Source: Fibrobacterota bacterium (lineage in GTDB: Bacteria > Fibrobacterota > Chitinivibrionia > Chitinivibrionales > FEN-1185). From it: DNA of 64,000 nucleotides. Positions 8,453-18,200 of this stretch are shown piece after piece (the stretch's first letter is position 1; each line of letters starts with the position of its first letter). The stretch covers positions 256,166 to 320,165 of the forward strand of contig PLWQ01000028.1 of the NCBI GenBank assembly GCA_003165595.1, read 5' to 3'. The notes under the pieces are model-generated. The model was not told the DNA's origin, made no database searches, and saw only the letters and a program-made list of their open reading frames with translations. The position numbers and the translations under genes were made by a program.

Positions 8453-10291
8453 TCATACGCCGGCATGCCCCGCAAACTGGATATCGTGAAGGTACTTATA
8501 TCGTTTGTCAATTTTGATGAGTTCGGCGTGCGTGCCTTGTTCCGTGATTCTTCCGTTTTCGAGCACCAGGATCCTGTCGGCGCGGGCGATGGTCGACAGG
8601 CGGTGGGCAACCACGAGCGCAGTGCGGTTCTTCATCAGGTTGTCTATCGCGCTCTGTACCAGCCGCTCCGATTCGGTGTCCAGCGCCGAGGTTGCCTCGT
8701 CGAGGATAAGGATGTGGGGGTTCTTAAGCAATGCGCGCGCAATGGCAAGGCGCTGGCGCTGCCCGCCGGAAAGCATCACGCCGCGTTCGCCGATCACCGT
8801 TGCGAGACCGCCGGGCATCTTCTCGATAAACTCCCATGCCTGCGCGGCCTTGGCCGCCTCAATAATTTCTTCGACCGGGGCGCCGATTATGCCGTACGAA
8901 ATATTGTTCTGCACGGTGTCGTTGAACAGCACCGTCTCCTGCGACACGATGCCGAACAGGCTGCGCAGGCCCACCAGGTCGAACTCTCTAGTGTCAACAC
9001 CATCTATGGTGATGGACCCGCCCGAGATGTCGTAGAAACGCGGGAGCAGATCCAGTATGGTTGTCTTGCCGCTGCCGCTTGACCCGACGAGCGCAACCAC
9101 CTGGCCTTTCGCAACAGAAAAGCTCATGTCGTGGATCACTTCGTCTTCGCAACCGGGATAGGTAAAGCGCACGTTGGAAAACCGGATTTCCCGTTCGAAT
9201 TGCGGCGCCTTGCTCGAAGCAACGGCCGTCAGTTTCTCCGGCGGCGTATCGAGAATTGCAAAAACCCGGTCGGCGGCGGCGAGTCCGGACTGGATCGAGT
9301 TGTTTACCTGTGAGAGCGATTTGAGCGGTTGGAACATGAAGAAGAGGAACGCCAGAAATTGAATCAAGTCTTCGCCGGAAAAACCTTTTCCCATGAGAAC
9401 GTCGCGGCCTGCCAGCCACAGCAGTGCCCCAACCATAAAGATGCCGAGCGTTTCGGTGAGCGGGCTCGACAAGGCATTAAACACCTGTGAGCGGAAGCAG
9501 GTCCTGGTGAAACGCCTGTTCTCTGCCTTGAATTTCGCCTCCTCGGCCTCGTTCATATTGAACATCTTGACGACGCGGATGCAGCTTACCGTCTCGTTCA
9601 TGATCGACGAAAGCCCGGATATGATCTCGAGCGAGCGCCGGCTCCTGCGGCGGACGGTCTTTCCGATTTGCACCACCAGGACGCCGAGAATCGGATAGAT
9701 GGCGAACACAAACAGCGTGAGTTTGGGGTTCTTGATGATGAGGATGGTTATAAAGAATATAAGCCGCAGCGGATCGGTAACGATTTTCTCAAACGTTCCG
9801 GTCATGGAGTTGTTGATCGCCGCAATGTCGTTGAACATGAGCGAAATGATATTACCGGACCGGTTGCGGTCGTAATAGGTTACCGGCAGCACCAGGGCGT
9901 GGGAATACAGGTGGTTGCGCATGTCGCGCGTGACGAAGAAGTTCAGGTTGCCGGTGACGATTCCCTTGATATATGCGCAAACATTCTTTGCGAGGAAGAA
10001 CAGGATCAGGCACAGACACACAAACTTGAGCATGTCGAAAACATTGTCTCTCTTTACAAGGAGATAGGTCCAGTATTTCAGGATTTCGTTGGCGTTGTTG
10101 ATGGTAAACTCGGGCCGCACCATAACGAGTGTTTCCGGTTTGAAAATCGCCTTGATGAGCGGGCCAAAAAACCACAGCGACAGGGACTCGAACGTCACCA
10201 CCAGAAGCGAAAGCACCACCGTAAGCACGAGCAAGGGGACATACGGCTTCAGGTAGCCGAGCATGCGGAAATACACTTTGACCTGGTTCAT
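8453..10291 (-). CDS. msbA: MsbA-like ABC exporter (fused membrane and ATPase domains)
   Basis: A 612-aa half-transporter. The N-terminal ~320 residues hold about six membrane helices and an EXporter-type intracellular loop. The C-terminal ATPase has Walker A GSSGSGKTT, Q-loop VSQETVLFND, signature LSGGQRQRLAIARALL, Walker B ILILDEATSALD and an H-loop VAHRLSTI. This is the lipid A / glycolipid flippase architecture, which works as a homodimer in the inner membrane and moves lipid-linked material outward using ATP. The ATG at 10291 follows aaggaaacacccg, whereas the ATG 57 bp upstream has no site. Its place at the end of the glycosyltransferase region supports lipid A or glycolipid export; a drug-type exporter remains possible. 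Confidence 0.85.
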   Translation of the reverse strand: MNQVKVYFRMLGYLKPYVPLLVLTVVLSLLVVTFESLSLWFFGPLIKAIFKPETLVMVRPEFTINNANEILKYWTYLLVKRDNVFDMLKFVCLCLILFFLAKNVCAYIKGIVTGNLNFFVTRDMRNHLYSHALVLPVTYYDRNRSGNIISLMFNDIAAINNSMTGTFEKIVTDPLRLIFFITILIIKNPKLTLFVFAIYPILGVLVVQIGKTVRRRSRRSLEIISGLSSIMNETVSCIRVVKMFNMNEAEEAKFKAENRRFTRTCFRSQVFNALSSPLTETLGIFMVGALLWLAGRDVLMGKGFSGEDLIQFLAFLFFMFQPLKSLSQVNNSIQSGLAAADRVFAILDTPPEKLTAVASSKAPQFEREIRFSNVRFTYPGCEDEVIHDMSFSVAKGQVVALVGSSGSGKTTILDLLPRFYDISGGSITIDGVDTREFDLVGLRSLFGIVSQETVLFNDTVQNNISYGIIGAPVEEIIEAAKAAQAWEFIEKMPGGLATVIGERGVMLSGGQRQRLAIARALLKNPHILILDEATSALDTESERLVQSAIDNLMKNRTALVVAHRLSTIARADRILVLENGRITEQGTHAELIKIDKRYKYLHDIQFAGHAGV

Positions 10292-10438
10292 CGGGTGTTT
10301 CCTTTTCCGGGCGTAAGATGCGCCAGCGGTACGGAGAAAATACCTCAAAGGGGGAATACCATCAATAGATTAACAAGCGAAGTTAGTAGAGCCGGACATG
10401 GAACCGATACTATATTATTTGATCCGCGCGCTGGTGGT

Positions 10439-10550
10439 GAAGACGCCCCGCAGCAAGCTGCGGGGCGTCTTCCATCCCTAAGGAAGAAGAAATTTATAGT
10501 CGTTTGCTAACCCCGAAGTAAGCTTCGAGGAATACGCAAACTTTGGGATT
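10439..10550. repeat. Structured intergenic repeat, family 1, copy near 10.5 kb
   Basis: Two hairpins in order. The first is perfect: 10439-10454 pairs with 10457-10472 around a two-base loop (GAAGACGCCCCGCAGC). The second is nested: GTTTGC (10502-10507) pairs with GCAAAC (10536-10541), enclosing CCCCGAAG / CTTCGAGG around taag. The related copy at 52673-52775 keeps the plan with different bases in both stems. The first hairpin could also end leftward or rightward transcripts, though no uridine run follows. Confidence 0.7.
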
Positions 10551-10582
10551 CAGCACTGCGGCAACACATCCGGAGCGAGCCT

Positions 10583-11302
10583 TTGAAAAAGGACTGCCTG
10601 AGCAAACTTGCCGGCCCGATTCTCCTCTGTGGTTCCTTTCTGGCAATGGGCCAGCAGCCCGCGTATGAGTTTTCGTCCCGGCAGTTTTATGCGGCGGCGC
10701 TTCTTGGCTACGATGCCCGCGCCGGTTACATCGATCTCGAAAGCGTGCAGAAAAGCGTCGCTGTTTCCAAGCCGGACCTCGTTTCCTATGGGCTCACCGG
10801 CGGGTTTCGCTTTCCCATCAACCGGTTGTTACGCGTGCAGCTGGGGCTCACTTTCGATATAGGCAGCGCAACTGATGATACCCTGTTTACCGCCATAACC
10901 TCTCTTGACAAATACTTCTACTATCACGGATCCATCGAGCCGTCGCTCCACTGCGCGCTTGCGCCGCCGTCGTGGCGCGCGGTGCCTTTTATCGCCGTGG
11001 GCGCCGGCATCAATGCGGTGTGGGTGAACGAACGCACGTTCTTTGCAGGCAATCCGAGCCAGGAAGTGATTTACACCGATCGGTACTATGTGAATCAGGT
11101 GTCCTGCGCGGCGAGCGCGAGCGCGGGCCTGGGGCTCGATGTGAGGCTCGGAAGCAACATGGCACTCACCCTTGTCTCCACGATGCGCTGGCTGTATCCG
11201 GTTTCTTACGACGTAAAGGAAGACTTCCCGCTGTACGACATGCACTACACGGAGACGCTGTACGGCAACGTAACGTGGCTCGGGGTGACGTTCCGGATAT
11301 AG
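10583..11302 (+). CDS. Outer-membrane beta-barrel-like protein
   Basis: A 239-aa protein starting at a TTG at 10583, eight bases after ggag. A signal-peptide-like start (KLAGPILLCGSFLAMG) is followed by a Gly- and aromatic-rich mature region with alternating strand pattern (VSYGLTGGFRFPINRLLRVQLGLTFDIG, shown here only by its ends) and it closes with VTWLGVTFRI. This is the usual look of an 8-10-stranded outer-membrane barrel. It sits alone on the plus strand between the MsbA-like gene and rsmE, directly behind the structured repeat. Function unknown. Confidence 0.6.
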   Translation: MKKDCLSKLAGPILLCGSFLAMGQQPAYEFSSRQFYAAALLGYDARAGYIDLESVQKSVAVSKPDLVSYGLTGGFRFPINRLLRVQLGLTFDIGSATDDTLFTAITSLDKYFYYHGSIEPSLHCALAPPSWRAVPFIAVGAGINAVWVNERTFFAGNPSQEVIYTDRYYVNQVSCAASASAGLGLDVRLGSNMALTLVSTMRWLYPVSYDVKEDFPLYDMHYTETLYGNVTWLGVTFRI

Positions 11303-11311
11303 GGAGCGGGG

Positions 11312-12081
11312 CTAGCGTTTCGCGGGAGGAGCGACGGCCATGCTTCTCACTCCTGCGCACAGCACCACGGCGGCGAGCTCGGTGCGAAGCCGGTTATCCG
11401 AAAGGGAGACCAGGCCTGCCCCTGCGGACGCAAACTGTGCCATTTCCTTTGGGGAATATCCTCCCGGCGGGCCGACAAAGCACGACACGAACTGCGTGCC
11501 CCGCAGGCGTTCTCCACTGGAAAACAGCGGGGCGCCGCTCTCGTCGGCAACCAGCGCCGGACATCCTTTGGCCGCCTCAAGCGATTCTTGCAACGAAACA
11601 GGGGGCGCAAGCTGCGGCAACCATGCACTGCGCGCCTGTTTGATGCCAGCAATCATCTTCTTGCGCAGTCTCCCCTCTTGCTTCTCCCAGGCCTGCCACC
11701 AGGGGGCCTGACAATATTCGCACACAACAGGAACAATGGACGCAGCGCCGAGCGCAGCCAGGTTCTGCACAAGCTCCCCGAATTCTTCCTTGTCGCACAG
11801 CCCCGCGCAGACCCGAACCTCGGGCGCGCTTTTCGGCTTGTTCTCCGTCCTCTTTACGAAAAGCTGAGCGCCATCGCCGGATTGCCTGGCCACGCTGCAG
11901 TCGTACACGTTGCCCTTGCCGTCGGTGACGCACACGGTTGCGCCCGGCGCCGACCGAAGCGCGAGAAAAGCGTGGCGGCATTCCTCTTTGTCGAGGAAAG
12001 CCGCGCCGTTCTCAATGCGCGAGGAAAAAAAAAGAAAGTGCGATGGATCCGTGACTGCTTCTCCGGCTCATGGACCAACAC
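11312..12081 (-). CDS. rsmE: 16S rRNA m3U1498 methyltransferase RsmE, with apparent N-terminal frameshift
   Basis: The SPOUT-domain part is clear: VRVCAGLCDKEEFGELVQNLAALGA, then SCFVGPPGGYSPKE (the SAM-binding knot, like GPEGG) and LSDNRLRTELAAVVLC (like L-x-x-R-I-L-R-x-E-T-A). RsmE methylates U1498 of 16S rRNA. The frame is open from 11935 (GTG) down, but that start would drop the PUA-like N-terminus. The missing piece, SSRIENGAAFLDKEECRHAF, continues upstream in the same frame without any start codon, then meets a run of nine T (minus strand, 12025-12033). Switching frame there gives a start at GTG 12081 (or TTG 12078). A one-base error or slip in the homopolymer is the simplest explanation. 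Last gene of the Hcp operon strand. Confidence 0.75.
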
Positions 12082-12167
12082 ATTGACGCGCGCGTGCGGA
12101 TGGGCGGCGTCGCACTCGCGGCCGCCGCGGCTTAGCGCAGGCGCGAAACCTCTGCTACGCGCAAACG

Positions 12168-12362
12168 CTAATCTTCAACAACAATCGCCTCTACCGGGCA
12201 GTTTGCCGCTGCTTCGCGGCATTTGTCCTTGAGTTCCGCGGGTACACGATCCATTGCCGTTTTTGCGATGTCGAATTCGTCGTCCATCACAAAAACTTCC
12301 GGACACGTGTCCACGCACAGGCCGCACCCGATGCAAAGATCCTTTTTTATCGTTGCCTTCAT
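12168..12362 (-). CDS. Single-cluster [4Fe-4S] ferredoxin
   Basis: A 64-aa protein with CIGCGLCVDTCP at residues 10-21 and a distal NCPVEAI, the layout of monocluster ferredoxins such as that of Thermotoga maritima. The acidic middle (DDEFDIAK) is typical. The ATG at 12362 follows ggaggtgtact, a strong ribosome site; an upstream ATG adds 16 unlike residues. It is a soluble one-electron carrier. It follows hcp by 54 bp on the same strand and likely donates electrons to the hybrid-cluster protein. Confidence 0.85.
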   Translation of the reverse strand: MKATIKKDLCIGCGLCVDTCPEVFVMDDEFDIAKTAMDRVPAELKDKCREAAANCPVEAIVVED

Positions 12363-12416
12363 AGTACACCTCCAGCACCGAAGTTTCGAACAATATACTT
12401 TGCGTCGCAAACCGTG

Positions 12417-14042
12417 TCAGCCAAGAATAGCGGCCATGTCCTGTGCCGCCGTGGTGATGGGCTTGATGTCGAATTTCTGCACCAGAAACGCCAGCACGTT
12501 GGGCGAAACGAACGCGGGCAGCGACGGCCCCAGCCGTATTCCCTTGACGCCGAGCGACAACAGCGACAGGAGCACGGCCACAGCCTTCTGCTCGTACCAC
12601 GACAGCACGAACGAGAGCGGAAGCTCGTTTACCGAGCAATTGAACGCCTGCGCAAGCGCCTGTGCAATCACCACCGCCGAATATGCGTCGTTGCATTGCC
12701 CCACGTCAAGATAGCGCGGTATTCCCTCGATGGCGCCGAAGTCTTGCGTGTTGAAACGGAATTTGCCGCAGGCCAGGGTTATGATAACGCAGTCTTTGGG
12801 CACGCTCGCCGCAAACTCGGTGTAATAGTTGCGCCCCGGCTTCGCTCCGTCGCAGCCGCCGATCACAAAAAACCGCTTGATGGCGCCGCGCTTCACGGCA
12901 TCCACTACTTTTCCCGCAATGGAAAGCACCGTATTTCGGGCGAATCCCGTGGGCATGATTTTGCCCTCGGTATCGGCGGCAAATCCGCCCAGTTGCTTTG
13001 CCTTCGCAATAACCTGCGAAAAGTCCCGGTTTACAACGTGCGTAACGCCGGGCCAGCCTACCAGGTTGCAGGTAAATACCCTGTCTTTGTAGCTGTCGCG
13101 CGGCTTCTGAATGCAGTTTGTCGTAAAAAGGAACGCTGCCGGAACATTGTCGAACTCCTTCTGCTGGTTCTGCCAGGCAGTGCCGAAATGACCGGCAAGG
13201 TGCTTGTATTTACGAAGCCCCGGGTATCCGTGCGCAGGCAGCATTTCGCCGTGCGTGTACACGTTCACGCCCGTGCCTTGGGTCTGTTTGAGCAGCGCTT
13301 CTAGGTCGAGAAGGTCGTGACCGCTCATCACCACGGCGGGCCCCTGTTTCCGGCCCGTCGGCACGTGCGCCGGTTCGGGGTGGCCAAAGCGGGAAGTATG
13401 GCCTTCGTCAAGCAGTTGCATGGCGCGGATATTCACCGTCCCGCATTCGAGGACCAGCCCGGCCAGGTCGTCTACCGTTGGACCGGGCAGGTTGAGCGCG
13501 GCCAGCGCCTTGTGCATGAAGGCAAAAACCGTGTCGTCTTTCTTTCCCAGAATAAGCGCATGGTCGACATAGGCGGCAAGCCCCTTGAGCCCGTAAAGCA
13601 ACAAATGTTCAAGCGAGCGGATGTCCGGATCATTGCTAAAATTGAGTATGGTAAGCTGCGGGGCCTGGCTCAGACAGTCTGCAGCGGTTTTCCCTGGAGC
13701 AAAGGATGCTGCCTCGGGCGCATTGCTTCGTTTCTGCGGGGGAACCATGGCAAGCAGCTTCTGGCGAACCGTTTCTCCCCGGGCAATCCATTGCATGAGC
13801 TGGTCCGCGTCGAAATCGACGTTGGTAATGGTGGAGAACAATGCCTCGGCCGTGTAGGTATTCACCGTGTCGTCGGATGCACCGAGTTCCCTCGCAGTGT
13901 GCGCAAGCCAGCCGGTGCCCTTGAGCTGATGGACCATCAGGTCCTGAAGTCCGGCAATATCCTGTTGCTTTCCGCATACTCCCGCGTTCGTGCAACCCTG
14001 GCCGCCTACCGTCTGTTCGCATTGGTAACAAAACATGCTCAT
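12417..14042 (-). CDS. hcp: Hybrid-cluster protein / hydroxylamine reductase (class I)
   Basis: A full-length 541-aa Hcp. The N-terminal cluster motif is C5-x2-C8-x8-C17-x5-C23 (FCYQCEQTVGG, then GVCGK), the class I spacing of strict anaerobes that binds a [4Fe-4S] cluster. The C-terminal half has the hybrid-cluster signatures ACGKFRFN, YLDVGQCNDAYSAV and SWYEQKAVAVLLSLL, ending near GIRLGPSLPAF. Hcp reduces hydroxylamine in vitro and is now linked to nitric-oxide reduction and nitrosative-stress defence in the cytoplasm. It lies between an Fe-S protein and a ferredoxin and downstream of a CRP/FNR-type site, the usual arrangement for HcpR control. Confidence 0.95.
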   Translation of the reverse strand: MSMFCYQCEQTVGGQGCTNAGVCGKQQDIAGLQDLMVHQLKGTGWLAHTARELGASDDTVNTYTAEALFSTITNVDFDADQLMQWIARGETVRQKLLAMVPPQKRSNAPEAASFAPGKTAADCLSQAPQLTILNFSNDPDIRSLEHLLLYGLKGLAAYVDHALILGKKDDTVFAFMHKALAALNLPGPTVDDLAGLVLECGTVNIRAMQLLDEGHTSRFGHPEPAHVPTGRKQGPAVVMSGHDLLDLEALLKQTQGTGVNVYTHGEMLPAHGYPGLRKYKHLAGHFGTAWQNQQKEFDNVPAAFLFTTNCIQKPRDSYKDRVFTCNLVGWPGVTHVVNRDFSQVIAKAKQLGGFAADTEGKIMPTGFARNTVLSIAGKVVDAVKRGAIKRFFVIGGCDGAKPGRNYYTEFAASVPKDCVIITLACGKFRFNTQDFGAIEGIPRYLDVGQCNDAYSAVVIAQALAQAFNCSVNELPLSFVLSWYEQKAVAVLLSLLSLGVKGIRLGPSLPAFVSPNVLAFLVQKFDIKPITTAAQDMAAILG

Positions 14043-14101
14043 GGCTCGCCTTCACTTTCTGTTGAATGAACTGTGGTGAAACTCTTTGCCGCTATTTTCC
14101 G

Positions 14102-14326
14102 CTACGTAAACTTAACGCTGGATTCCGCCTCCGCTCTGCACCGATCTGCAAACCTGCACCAGGTGAAGCAGGATTGTGTCGCGTTCTCGGCTGTCCACCC
14201 GCATACCCCGCATTTCGCATTCGGGTCCGTGGAAAACACCTCAACCTCGCCGCCGCACGCGGGACATTTCTGTGTCGCCAGCGTGGGCGTCCTCATGTTG
14301 TCCGAACCGGGGCACCGGGGCGGCAT
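14102..14326 (-). CDS. Small zinc-ribbon-like protein
   Basis: A 74-aa protein with KCPACGGEVEVF and KCGVCGW (two CxxC knuckles) and three or more further Cys in the tail (SCFTWCRFADRC). Its ATG at 14326 comes one base after the stop of the upstream Fe-S gene, with ggag ten bases before it; a later ATG at 14296 is possible. The Cys pattern suggests a zinc ribbon or rubredoxin-like metal site. Position between the Fe-S protein and hcp suggests a helper in the same pathway. No known function recognised. Confidence 0.6.
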   Translation of the reverse strand: MPPRCPGSDNMRTPTLATQKCPACGGEVEVFSTDPNAKCGVCGWTAENATQSCFTWCRFADRCRAEAESSVKFT

Positions 14327-14327
14327 G

Positions 14328-15170
14328 TTAGATCCACTCCTCGCTCTGTTTCTTTCCGTCAATGCCGATCACCACGCTCTTTACCCGGATCTTTCTCGAA
14401 GCCTTGCCCACGGCCTTCTGTGCCATTGCAAGCAGTCCTCTGCAGCACGGCACTTCCATGGTGAGGACGGTGAGCGAGTTGATTTTTGCGTCATCAACGA
14501 GCGATACGATCTTTTTCAGGTATTCGTCCTGGCCCTCGTCAAGCTTCGGACACGCTATTGCCAGGGCCTTGCCTGCAAGCCAGTCTTTGTGGAAATCGCC
14601 GTAGGCGTACCCGACGCAGTCGGCGGATACCACAACGTGGGCCCCCTGGTATGCCGGCGCCAGGGGCGACATCAGATGAAGCTGAACAGGCCAATGGGAC
14701 AACCGCGACGGTCTTTCCGGTATGTCGCTCTTGTCTTCAACAACCGTGCCACTCCTTTCAATATTGCGAAACGCACTGCCGGGACAGCCGCTGTGAACCG
14801 GCAAATGCTGTGTTTGAGAATCCGGCATCGCTGTGTTTTGCGATTTCAGAAATTCCAACGCCTCATTATAGAATGCTATTTGATTGTGCGATTTGAGGTG
14901 TTCCAGATGAGCGGTAACCACGTTCTTGCCTTGCTTCACGATGTTGGCCATTACCCGCCCTTCATCGTATGGTTCCGCCTCACGCTCCTCCGTGGCGATC
15001 GCGCCTTCCGGGCAATGGCCGATGCAGGCGCCTAAACCGTCGCAAAACAAGTCGCTTATGAGCCGCGCTTTGCCGTCCACTATCTGCATTGCACCCTCCG
15101 GGCAATTCGGGATGCAAGCCCCGCAGCCGGTGCATTTCTCCGCGTCAATGCTGATAATTGTTCGCTTCAT
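14328..15170 (-). CDS. 2[4Fe-4S] ferredoxin-domain protein of the hcp operon
   Basis: A 280-aa protein. Residues 1-60 hold CTGCGACIPNCPEGA and CDGLGACIGHCPEGAI, a bacterial two-cluster ferredoxin fold. The remaining ~220 residues have further Cys (HSGCPGSA, SADCVGYAY, ACPKLDEGQ, VPCCRGL), suggesting more metal sites. Proteins of this size and plan often lie next to hcp in anaerobes and are presumed to feed it electrons. The ATG at 15170 follows aaggagg on the minus strand. It is the first gene of the operon (then zinc ribbon, hcp, ferredoxin). Confidence 0.8.
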   Translation of the reverse strand: MKRTIISIDAEKCTGCGACIPNCPEGAMQIVDGKARLISDLFCDGLGACIGHCPEGAIATEEREAEPYDEGRVMANIVKQGKNVVTAHLEHLKSHNQIAFYNEALEFLKSQNTAMPDSQTQHLPVHSGCPGSAFRNIERSGTVVEDKSDIPERPSRLSHWPVQLHLMSPLAPAYQGAHVVVSADCVGYAYGDFHKDWLAGKALAIACPKLDEGQDEYLKKIVSLVDDAKINSLTVLTMEVPCCRGLLAMAQKAVGKASRKIRVKSVVIGIDGKKQSEEWI

Positions 15171-15206
15171 TTTTCCTCCTTGCTGCAGTTATTCCGTCTG
15201 CAACCA

Positions 15207-15250
15207 TTAATATTGCATGCCGGGGAAGCGGCGGCATTGATCCAGGTCAA
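15207..15250 (-). promoter_or_regulatory. CRP/FNR-family (HcpR-like) operator and -10 of the hcp operon
   Basis: TTGATCCAGGTCAA at 15237-15250 matches the FNR/HcpR-type palindrome (TTGA-N6-TCAA) on both arms. On the minus strand an AT-rich -10-like sequence (TATTAA, 15207-15212) lies about 34 bp from the centre of the site, which would put the site at about -41 to -42, the class II activator position. The operon's first ATG is at 15170. HcpR/FNR/DNR regulators activate hcp under nitrosative or anaerobic conditions in many bacteria; which regulator acts here is inferred. Confidence 0.6.
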
Positions 15251-15298
15251 GAAATTGAAAGATTCTTCGGATGCCGCTGGCGGAAGGACCTTGCGGCT

Positions 15299-18200
15299 TC
15301 ACCGGACATACAGCCGAAGCAGGCTGTCGAGCCTGCCGCTCAGCTTTTGGGCACCGAGATAACCGAGGTGATTGGGGTCCTGCGCCTCGTTGTCCGCGTA
15401 ATCGTGGTTGCCGTCGTTGTTGGCGTCATAGAAATGGACAAACGGGTTTGCCCGGCACAGGCTGTCGAGCCATTGCGTTATAAGACCGTATGTCGCGCGC
15501 GACGGCCCATACCTGCCTTCGGACAACGTGTATTTGTAGAGAGGATTCTCCGGGTAATGGACTACGATAAGACTCACGCCGTGCGCGGCCAGCGTGTCGG
15601 CTGCGGCCGCAACCGTGCGAAGGTTGGTCTGGACGAACGTGTCGCCGATTGAGTAGTCGCCTTTGTCAATAATCGTGTCGCCCCAGCCGCTGCCGGCGGC
15701 ATGGACTTTTGCGTAGCCGGTTGAGTCGAAGTCGGGCCATGATGCCGGCCCGAATGCGGCGATCTTCGATGCCACCGGCGAAGGAATTCCCGCTTTCCAG
15801 AAGCCGTTGTTCTTGTCGAACTGGAATCCCTGGGAATCGTACAGGCCGTCGAGGTACGGGGCGCTCCAATAATAGTTGCTGTTGAGGAACCCGGGGTCGA
15901 GGTCCATGATGACCGCCTTGAGCGGCGAATGCGGCAGGAAATAGTCCTGGGCGAACACCTCGGAGAGCAGTATCTCTCCCATGAACGCGGCCATGTTTAC
16001 CGCGGAAAAGGAATGTATCGCCGAGGGATCGACGCCGAAATACGCCGGAGAACTTCCCACAATTGCAACCTGGAACGCCGCGCACCGCTTCCAGAAAAGT
16101 TTGAGCTTTTCGGTCAGCTGGGTCTGCGCGCCGGAATTAGCCTCCACGGGCACATCGTACTTTGCAAAATCCACATACGGGTCCGGAAGCTCGGAAACCT
16201 GGGTCGGGTCGATCCATAGATACGGATCGTGCAGCCCGTCTCCCTGTGCCACCTTGAGATACGAGGAATCCTTGAGCGAGACAAGAAACAACGCTCCCGC
16301 GGAGCCTGAGCTCTGGTTCATGGCCACGGCCGCCGCGAAACCAGGATGATTCGACCACTTGACATAGTCCCATTCCGCGTAGCCGGCGGGCTTCTCGAAC
16401 CATTTTTGCACGTGGCTCGGGCACGAAACGCAGGAATTGCACACGAAGATTATCGCATGAAATCCATAGGGCTTTCCAACGACGGTGCTCACCTGCGTAT
16501 AGCCGAAATCGAGAAACATGAGCTGGTCCGGGGTGACGATGCTTGGCGAAATCGACAGGTTGCACACCTGCGCGGTGTCGTCGCGTCCCGAATAGGGGGG
16601 CAAAAAATACCTGATCCTGTTGTCGATTGAGTAATCGTACAAATAGGCGTTGGGATAGCCCGTGGCAAGGTAGCGTCCGTTAGTTGACCGCCCGCCGTAG
16701 TAGGAGCCCTTGGCGGTGATGACTTCCGGTGCGCCGGCAATCTTCCCGGCGCTCAGCCGCCAGAGCATGGTGCGCTGGGTGATCCACGACGGCAGATTGT
16801 CCATGGTGGAGGCCTCGGCGCATACCAGGCAGGTATCGCCGGTCAACGTATCGACCCACCAGTATGGCAGGTAGGCTGACGCCGACGCCGGGGTCCGGTC
16901 TCGCGGCCCGGCGGTGTCGCAAAGCTTCCACAGCGTCGTCTGCGAGGGCGACGAGAATCCGATATCTCTGGATCCGTATGCCACGTATGAGCCATTGGCG
17001 GATATCCTTGGACCATATGCCGGGGTGGAATCCGCAAGCACGCGCACGGCTGGCGCAGCGGACGTAAAGTCGAGGTAGCATACTTTTCTATGAATATTGT
17101 CATCTTTGACAAAGGCAATTTTGATCGCCGACGTCCCCACCAGCGCGATGAGGTCCGATTTGGCGCAGGTGACGGTGATGCCCAGCGTGTCGCTCGCCTT
17201 CGCGGGCGGCGTCGCCGTTGTGTCGGCGAAGAACACGCCCAGGGCCGTGCGAAAACCGATGTGCGGGCTGGTGACAAGCGCCGGCGCCGGATATGGCTCG
17301 ATGCGTCCGCTGGAGCGCAGGAACGTGACGCCGAGGGCAAAGCATCCGCCGCGCACCGGCCGCTGATACGATGCTTGGAATTGTTCGAGCGTGAGATTGG
17401 TGGGCACCACCGGATTTACAATGAGGGAATCGCCGTACGGCGCGAGCGTGTCGTCTACCAATTCCGATACGTTGCCCGCCATATCGTAGAGGCCGAAGGC
17501 ATTGGGACGCGTGCGGCCCACCTGGTGCGTGGCGTTGCCGGAGTTTGCAGAGTACCACGCATAGGCCCCGGCCGAATCGGCGGAGCTGTCGCCCCAGAAA
17601 TAATCCGACGTCGAGCCGCCGCGGCACGCGTATTCCCATTCGGCTTCGGTGGGAAGCCGGTAGCCCATGCGATCGAAATGGACGGCGAGGTTTTCGAGCA
17701 TGTAGGGACATGTTCCCGCCAGCGGGCACACGGCGTCGTAGGTGTACACCGTATCGTATCCGTCAACTTTGCTGCGGGCATTGCAGTATCGCGCCGCGTC
17801 GTACCAGCTCACGTAGTACACCGGAAAGCTGTCGCCCACGCCGAACGTCCCCTGCGTGGCATTGGCCGTTGACGGGTTCGTTCCCATGAGGGCGCGGTAC
17901 ATGCCTTGCGTCACTTCACATTTGTCCATATAGTAGGAATAGGTGAGCCGCACCCGATGCGGCGGACGCTCGATGCTGCTTGAGAGGGCGCTTCTGGAGC
18001 CCATCTCAAACCCCGCGCCGGACGGCCTGATCTGCACCATCTGAGCCGAGGAAGGCTGCCGGGCAAAGCGGCCGCTCACGCTCACGTTTTTGGAGGCAAT
18101 GATTCTGAGCGGGTTGTCTGTTGAACGAACGCTGCCGAAGAACCCTGTAAAGACGTATCCGGGGCTTGCCTGCGCGGTAATCACCACTTCGCTTCCCAAA

